Positions 7,001-9,555 of a stretch of DNA of 9,555 bases are shown here, in pieces. Both the position numbers and the translations under genes were made by a program. The notes beneath the pieces are model-generated. The model searched no databases. It saw nothing but the letters and a program-made list of their open reading frames with translations, and was not told where the DNA came from. The stretch is taken from assembly GCA_023426865.1 (NCBI GenBank), contig JAEZBT010000308.1:1-9555 (forward strand), in the 5' to 3' direction. Origin of the DNA: Actinomycetes bacterium (lineage in GTDB: Bacteria > Actinomycetota > Actinomycetes > Actinomycetales > Cellulomonadaceae). Position 1 is the first letter of the stretch. Each line of letters starts with the position of its first letter.

Positions 7001-8983
7001 CGTCCGGCGGGCGTAGGACGGGAGCTGCCGCCAGGCGTCCTCGGGCGAGAGGTCGGTCTGGAGGATGAAGGTGCCCCCGTTCACCAGGCCCTTGAGCGGG
7101 TTGGTGTGGATGAAGGCCTTGTGGTCGGGCGAGACGACGACCTCGACGTCCTCGAGCTCGGCGTTGGTCTGCAGCACCGCCTCGGGGCTGAGGGTGATGT
7201 AGTAGTTCGTCGCGGCGCCGGACTTCTCCGAGCCGTACTTGGGCGCGGACTTGGAGTGCATGCCCAGCACGCCCGCGAGGATGTCGGTGAGGAGCTTGCC
7301 CGTCGCGACGGTGCCGTACCCACCGACCGAGTGGAAGCGGATCCGCATCGCGCCCGGCGGGAGCAGGTTCGGGTTGGGCTCCGTGACCAGGGCCATGCCG
7401 GCGGTCTCGGGGTACGCCTCGCGCAGGCGGGCCTCGCGCTCGGCGATCTCCGGCGTCGGGTCGGTGCTGAAGAACTGCGAGCCGATGTAGAACAGCTCGC
7501 CCGTGGCCTTCTCGTCCGCGAGCCGGCGGAAGGCCGCCACCAGGTGGCGGGCCTGCACGTCGTGGCCGCCGAGGCCGAAGATCGCCGTGCTCAGCCGCGG
7601 CTGGTTGGGCAGCGCGGGGATGCCGTCGAACTGCGGGGCGTCTGCGTTGGCGCGCGCCTTGAACAGGGCCTGGGTGACGAGCCGGGTGAGGGCGGTGTCG
7701 TCGCTGCGCTCGAGGACCGCGACGGCCTTCGCGCCGGCGATGGCCTCGACGAGCTCGGCCTCGGGGAACGGCTGGAGCTGCTTGACGGAGACGACGCCGA
7801 CCTTCAGGCCCTGAGCCCGCAGGTACGGGAGCACGGCGCGGACGTCGTCGGTGATCGAGCCGAGGCCGACCATGACGTAGTCGGCGTCCTCGCAGTCGTA
7901 GGACATGACCGGCGAGTACTCGCGGCCCGACAGGGCGGCGTACTCGGCCATCGCCTGCTTGACCAGGGCCGGGACTGCGTTGACGAAGTGCGTGCGGTGG
8001 TCGACGGCGCCGGCCTGGAAGTCGGGCTGGTTCTGGACCGGGCCGGTGAGGCCGGGGTTGTGCGGGTCGACGAGGGCCGGCACCAACTGACGGGTGCCCT
8101 TCTCCCACGCGCCGATCCACTGCCGGCGCCACTGCGCGGCGAGCTCCTCGGGGAGCCAGAGGAGCGTCTCGCTCACCAGGTCGCCAGCGTTGTCCTTCTC
8201 GATCTTCTCGGCGTTGGCCTCGAGGTACGCGCGGAGGGCGGCAAGGTCGGCGGCCTGGAAGTCATCCGTGTGGCGGTCGAGGTACGCGCCGAGCTGGAAG
8301 ACGCGGCCCTTGGCGCCGAAGAGCATCTCCTGGGCGACGGTCGGGCACGGGATGCGGCCGGCGGGGTCGCCGAGGTAGTCGCGCAGCAGCGCGGGCTCGG
8401 GCAGCTGCGCCTCGCACATGACGTGGCTGGTGGCGAAACCGTCCATGACGTTCGCGACCGGGATGAGCGACAGGGCAGACGCGCGGTAGGAGATCGCGGC
8501 GAGGTCGGCGGCCTCCTGCGGGTTCGACCCGAAGAGGATGGTGTAGCCGGTCGGCAGCAGCGAGTAGACGTCGTCGTGCCCCGCCATGACGTTCAGCGAG
8601 TGCTTGGACACCACGCGCGCCGCGACCTGCAGCACGAAGCCGCCGATCTTCTTGCCCACCGTGACGTAGTGGGACTCGAGCGCGTACAGGATGCCCTGGC
8701 TCGACGAGGCGTTGGAGACGTACTGGCCACCTGTCAGCGCGGCGCCGAGAGCGCCGGACTGCGCCGAGTGCTCGCCCTCGGTCTCGAAGAAGAACGGGTG
8801 CGTGCCCCAGACGTTCGCACCACCCTCCGCCCGCGAGGCCTCGAAGAGCTCTGCGATCTCCGTCGAGGGGGTGATCGGGTAGCCGATCACGCCGCCACAG
8901 ACGTGACGCATCACGTGGGCGACCGCCCCGTTGCCGTTGATGACGTCGGGGATGCCGGGGTACTGGGGTTGCTGAGTCGTCAC
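4007..8983 (-). CDS. 2-oxoacid (pyruvate):ferredoxin oxidoreductase, NifJ/YdbK-like, with C-terminal ferredoxin-like tail
   Basis: This 1658-residue cytosolic enzyme should convert a 2-oxoacid, probably pyruvate, and CoA to acyl-CoA and CO2 while reducing Fe-S carriers. Single-chain family members have about 1170-1200 residues. Domain I has YPITPSTE (35-42), the likely catalytic E71 and AAR (R123, matching the pyruvate-binding Arg). Domain II spans about 365-500. A gamma-type domain begins at about 546 with GGYGTVATGK (554-563). Two ferredoxin-type [4Fe-4S] motifs are C849/C852/C855/C859 and C980/C983/C986/C990. GACRGCGE (C1055, C1058), TGCSS (C1143) and YTPC (C1348) give the four ligands of the proximal cluster. 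GGDGASYDIGFG (1233-1244) with NTGGQAS (1268-1274) binds thiamine diphosphate. Extra parts are helical inserts near 862-978 and 1066-1136, a C-terminal helical region of about 1440-1552, a Gly/Ala/Pro linker (1553-1581) and a cysteine domain (1596-1658). I chose the GTG at 8983. An in-frame GTG at 9127 exists, but its 48 codons have only about 73% G/C at third positions. The ribosome site is weak (GGACGGG, 4 nt away). It is the first gene of the operon. Confidence 0.93.
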   Translation of the reverse strand: MTTQQPQYPGIPDVINGNGAVAHVMRHVCGGVIGYPITPSTEIAELFEASRAEGGANVWGTHPFFFETEGEHSAQSGALGAALTGGQYVSNASSSQGILYALESHYVTVGKKIGGFVLQVAARVVSKHSLNVMAGHDDVYSLLPTGYTILFGSNPQEAADLAAISYRASALSLIPVANVMDGFATSHVMCEAQLPEPALLRDYLGDPAGRIPCPTVAQEMLFGAKGRVFQLGAYLDRHTDDFQAADLAALRAYLEANAEKIEKDNAGDLVSETLLWLPEELAAQWRRQWIGAWEKGTRQLVPALVDPHNPGLTGPVQNQPDFQAGAVDHRTHFVNAVPALVKQAMAEYAALSGREYSPVMSYDCEDADYVMVGLGSITDDVRAVLPYLRAQGLKVGVVSVKQLQPFPEAELVEAIAGAKAVAVLERSDDTALTRLVTQALFKARANADAPQFDGIPALPNQPRLSTAIFGLGGHDVQARHLVAAFRRLADEKATGELFYIGSQFFSTDPTPEIAEREARLREAYPETAGMALVTEPNPNLLPPGAMRIRFHSVGGYGTVATGKLLTDILAGVLGMHSKSAPKYGSEKSGAATNYYITLSPEAVLQTNAELEDVEVVVSPDHKAFIHTNPLKGLVNGGTFILQTDLSPEDAWRQLPSYARRTIRERKIKFLVLDAFAVAKKHAPTPQLETRMMGIAFIGAVAGHVDLVTSGASREALQEKVRAQISKKFGSKGEAVVEANMAVIRDGIEATHAVDYDAPEFVAIETEPNGKVVRSAAISASMCNVDTTATSGLFDPAYYEDLIARPFREGTIAESPVYPGTGLFMPGGTGAGKDKGIFRRQVPVFDPTACTGCLECGIVCPDVAIPNTVHEIHDLLLAGIGQIDATDAQRDALRAQVYPWAERIRAIYRSDKSDRVFADVVAEAATVLDPDQRTLARNVEKVVTALAAFPVARTRPYFDAMESETPGTGGLFSATVDPWKCTGCLQCVDVCGPGALSAADQDDDLLTMLENRFEFMSELPNTPRRFVEDATTGGDVKRLMLDHTNYYATTGGHGACRGCGEVTAIRLVTSTSRALAAERRRDHMRELDEMLAKLGAKLETVDDAARRTRIQSAIADLEQALYLYEGGPTGNGPAPTVIANSTGCSSVYASTVPFTPYLDPWVNSLFQDAQPLAKGLFEGISAKIAREVRAMRTAELELADAYDAAAHDKALRMLDWRGFSEAEMSLLPAFLTIGGDGASYDIGFGAMSRILASGTPVKMLVLNTGAYSNTGGQASTASFTGQDADLARYGRAHDGKQEARKELGLLAAFHPGVYACVTATALHGHFLKNTVEMLGYTGGAALMDVYTPCGTENGIPEDLSNKRSRLAVESRVSPLFVHDPRAGSTLAERFSLDGNPDIDKPWTTSTLEYLDENGQVQLLTTPLTPAEFAMGETRFKKQFKKLAADADAVPVAEYVELDAAARAGKVPFVYATDDARRLVKLACSASVVALVEERAAHWRMLQSLAGIDHAKLSAAHKAEVAELKARYDEAAAARETSLDDIARAMADLAASSKAPAATGGFGGFGGAAPAAVAAPAAAATAVLDLPISLAAEDEPLCNDCGTCYQDLPQFFEKTTIVVDGQARVVARQLPGCFDGVEITPELAKRIERVKATCDAEILK
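4010..4327 (-). other. Flexible linker plus ferredoxin-like C-terminal tail of the oxidoreductase
   Basis: Residues 1553-1581 are almost only Ala, Gly and Pro, with repeated GGFGG units, and resemble a flexible tether. Residues 1592-1658 follow, with C1596, C1599, C1602 and a later C1631 preceded by LPG. The CxxCxxC spacing followed about 29 residues later by another Cys resembles single-[4Fe-4S] ferredoxins. C1652 is an extra cysteine. Classical pyruvate:ferredoxin oxidoreductases end without such a domain. The role as a tethered electron carrier is inference. Confidence 0.65.
4019..4022 (-). promoter_or_regulatory. Ribosome binding site of the reductase gene
   Basis: GGAG on the minus strand, inside the last codons of the oxidoreductase gene, lies 8 nt before the GTG at 4010. 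It decides the start of the reductase at 4010 and supports translational coupling through the 4-nt GTGA stop/start overlap. Confidence 0.7.
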
Positions 8984-9147
8984 GATGCCCGTCCGTGCCT
9001 TCGTAGGGAGCGCAGGGTGTGCGAGGCCCGAGACGACGGGGACCAGCTCGTCCCCGGGGTGCCGACCTGATCGGTGGAACACCCCGCTGACCTGTGGTTC
9101 AGGTGCTGCGTCATTGCGGTTCCTCACAGTCCACTGGGGACCTTTTC
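8984..9147 (-). other. Probable structured 5' leader of the oxidoreductase operon
   Basis: This stretch separates the candidate -10 box at 9148-9153 from the GTG at 8983. It holds three inverted repeats. The first is CGGGGAC/GTCCCCG (9037-9043 with 9050-9056, 6-nt loop). The second is GGGGTG/CACCCC (9056-9061 with 9080-9085), enclosing CCGA/TCGG (9062-9065 with 9071-9074). The third is ACCTG/CAGGT (9090-9094 with 9100-9104, 5-nt loop). The first two share base 9056, so they form either side by side with one pair lost or as alternatives. No known riboswitch class is recognised. An alternative is that the region is coding from GTG 9127, which its third-position base use disfavours. Confidence 0.4.
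8988..8994 (-). promoter_or_regulatory. Weak ribosome binding site of the oxidoreductase
   Basis: GGACGGG on the minus strand lies 4 nt before the GTG at 8983. It is a poor, closely spaced Shine-Dalgarno match. The start therefore rests mainly on codon use, on the lack of anything family-like before residue 1, and on the position of the first conserved motif (INGNGAVA, residues 15-22). Confidence 0.35.
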
Positions 9148-9153
9148 AGCGTA
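9148..9153 (-). promoter_or_regulatory. Candidate -10 box for the oxidoreductase operon
   Basis: The minus strand reads TACGCT, matching the actinobacterial TAnnnT consensus, followed by GAAAAGG. Transcription would start near 9141-9142, giving a leader of about 158 nt to the GTG at 8983. No convincing -35 is seen at 16-18 bp upstream, so this call is tentative. Confidence 0.3.
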
Positions 9154-9352
9154 GGTCGCCGTCATGGGACGATCTGGGACCGAGGGCCCGGGCACCCCTC
9201 CCTCCCCCGCTGGCCGGGCCGGTTCTCACGGCGGATACCGGCGTGTCGTTCCGTGCGGTCGGCGGGATCCGATTAACACGCGCCGTGCCGGTTTTGCACG
9301 GACGACCCGGGCACTCGCACCGCCTCGACCCGACGGCCCTCGCGGCCACCGC
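9154..9352. other. Divergent intergenic region without a recognisable gene
   Basis: Between the candidate promoters of the oxidoreductase and the hydrolase no frame shows protein-like sequence or a family match. Short frames here have arginine, proline and glycine-rich translations typical of GC-rich noncoding DNA. It contains an inverted repeat CCGTGC/GCACGG (9283-9288 with 9296-9301), a shorter CCGGT/ACCGG pair (9219-9223 with 9237-9241) and a small AT-rich patch, GATTAACA (9271-9278). These may be regulator sites for either divergent gene. Confidence 0.5.
9283..9301. promoter_or_regulatory. Inverted repeat CCGTGC-N7-GCACGG, possible operator
   Basis: Two exact 6-bp complementary arms are spaced by 7 nt (CGGTTTT), for a 19-bp dyad. 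The size and symmetry fit a dimeric transcription factor site. It lies about 52 bp upstream of the hydrolase -10 box and about 130 bp upstream of the oxidoreductase -10 box. No specific regulator is recognised, and chance is not excluded in such GC-rich DNA. Confidence 0.3.
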
Positions 9353-9358
9353 TAGCGT
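9353..9358 (+). promoter_or_regulatory. Leaderless-type -10 box before the hydrolase gene
   Basis: TAGCGT matches TAnnnT and ends 7 nt before the GTG at 9366. Transcription would therefore start on the start codon itself, the typical arrangement of leaderless actinobacterial mRNAs. A weak -35 (CCGACG, 9330-9335) lies 17 bp upstream. The lack of any Shine-Dalgarno sequence before the GTG agrees with this. Confidence 0.5.
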
Positions 9359-9365
9359 GGGATCC

Positions 9366-9555
9366 GTGCCCGACGACGTCCCCGCGGTGTCCCACGAGCG
9401 CCCCGCTGCCGCCCCTTCCACGGCCGGCTCACTGGAGGTCGGGACGCGGCACGGTCCCGCCGTCGCGCACGTGCACCCAGCCGCTGCGGCGACCGGCGTC
9501 CTCGTCCTCGGGCACGGCGCCGGCGGCGGCGTCGGGGCGCCGGACCTGGTGGGCG
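9366..9555 (+). CDS. Alpha/beta hydrolase, N-terminal part only (runs off right edge)
   Basis: Only the first 63 residues are present. After a poorly conserved Ala/Pro-rich start, the chain reaches TGVLVLGHGAGGGVGAPDL (residues 43-61). A beta strand running into LGHGAGGG is the oxyanion-hole HG loop of alpha/beta hydrolases. It most resembles the KANL3/Tex30-like or dienelactone-hydrolase-like group, in which HGAGGG is typical. The catalytic Ser, Asp and His lie beyond the window, so neither the substrate nor activity can be judged. GTG 9366 is chosen because a TAGCGT -10 box sits 7 nt upstream, suggesting a leaderless message. GTG 9357 is in frame and would add three residues, but it overlaps that box. 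The gene is divergent from the oxidoreductase, and nothing ties it functionally to the operon. Confidence 0.75.
   Translation, partial: MPDDVPAVSHERPAAAPSTAGSLEVGTRHGPAVAHVHPAAAATGVLVLGHGAGGGVGAPDLVG

Noticed and set aside
5958..8132. A 724-codon minus-strand frame inside the oxidoreductase gene
   Set aside because: It is an alternative frame with Arg/Pro/Gly-rich translation, overlapping the true coding frame throughout.
5738..9070. An 1110-codon open frame on the plus strand, opposite the oxidoreductase gene
   Set aside because: It has the same Arg/Val/Asp/His-rich shadow composition, with no recognisable motif. The minus strand carries unmistakable thiamine-enzyme and Fe-S motifs over the same bases.
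9146..9421. A 91-codon minus-strand frame upstream of the oxidoreductase
   Set aside because: It overlaps the leaderless promoter and the start of the hydrolase, has no ribosome site I can see, and its sequence looks like GC-rich noncoding DNA.

Overview
The window is very GC-rich, with third codon positions almost always G or C, GTG starts and TAnnnT-type -10 boxes. This points to a high-GC actinobacterium, plausibly a facultatively anaerobic member of the Micrococcales such as a Cellulomonas relative. That placement is inferred from composition and protein style and was not tested by any search.

Layout from left to right. Positions <1-1068 (minus) hold a 12-helix MFS-type permease that runs off the left edge. 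Positions 1069-1157 form a short gap with a perfect 13-bp hairpin. Positions 1158-4010 (minus) encode a 950-residue flavo-iron-sulfur protein, fusing a GltD/NfnB-like half to an NfnA-like (ferredoxin-NAD(P) reductase) half. It overlaps by 4 nt the end of 4007-8983 (minus), a 1658-residue thiamine-diphosphate 2-oxoacid (pyruvate):ferredoxin oxidoreductase. Positions 8984-9365 form a divergent intergenic region with a hairpin-rich stretch upstream of the oxidoreductase and a probable leaderless promoter for the gene on the right. Positions 9366->9555 (plus) hold the start of an alpha/beta hydrolase.

How the genes work together. The two large genes are transcribed leftward in the order oxidoreductase then reductase and are translationally coupled. 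The first should oxidise a 2-oxoacid, most likely pyruvate, to acyl-CoA and CO2, passing electrons through two ferredoxin-type [4Fe-4S] clusters. The second carries NAD(P) sites and flavins able to take low-potential electrons and make NAD(P)H. No ferredoxin gene lies in the window. Instead the oxidoreductase ends in a Gly/Ala/Pro-rich flexible linker followed by a small cysteine domain (C1596, C1599, C1602, C1631) that looks like a tethered one-cluster ferredoxin. The inferred unit is a pyruvate-to-NAD(P)H electron conduit of two giant polypeptides, with a covalently attached carrier and a single-chain Nfn-like module that may be able to bifurcate electrons.

Unusual points are the tethered ferredoxin-like tail, two helical insertions in the oxidoreductase, and an altered first Fe-S motif in the reductase (an aspartate where a cysteine is expected, plus a spacer insertion). 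The reductase also has an unrecognised N-terminal domain of about 185 residues. No RNA genes, CRISPR arrays or mobile elements were seen.
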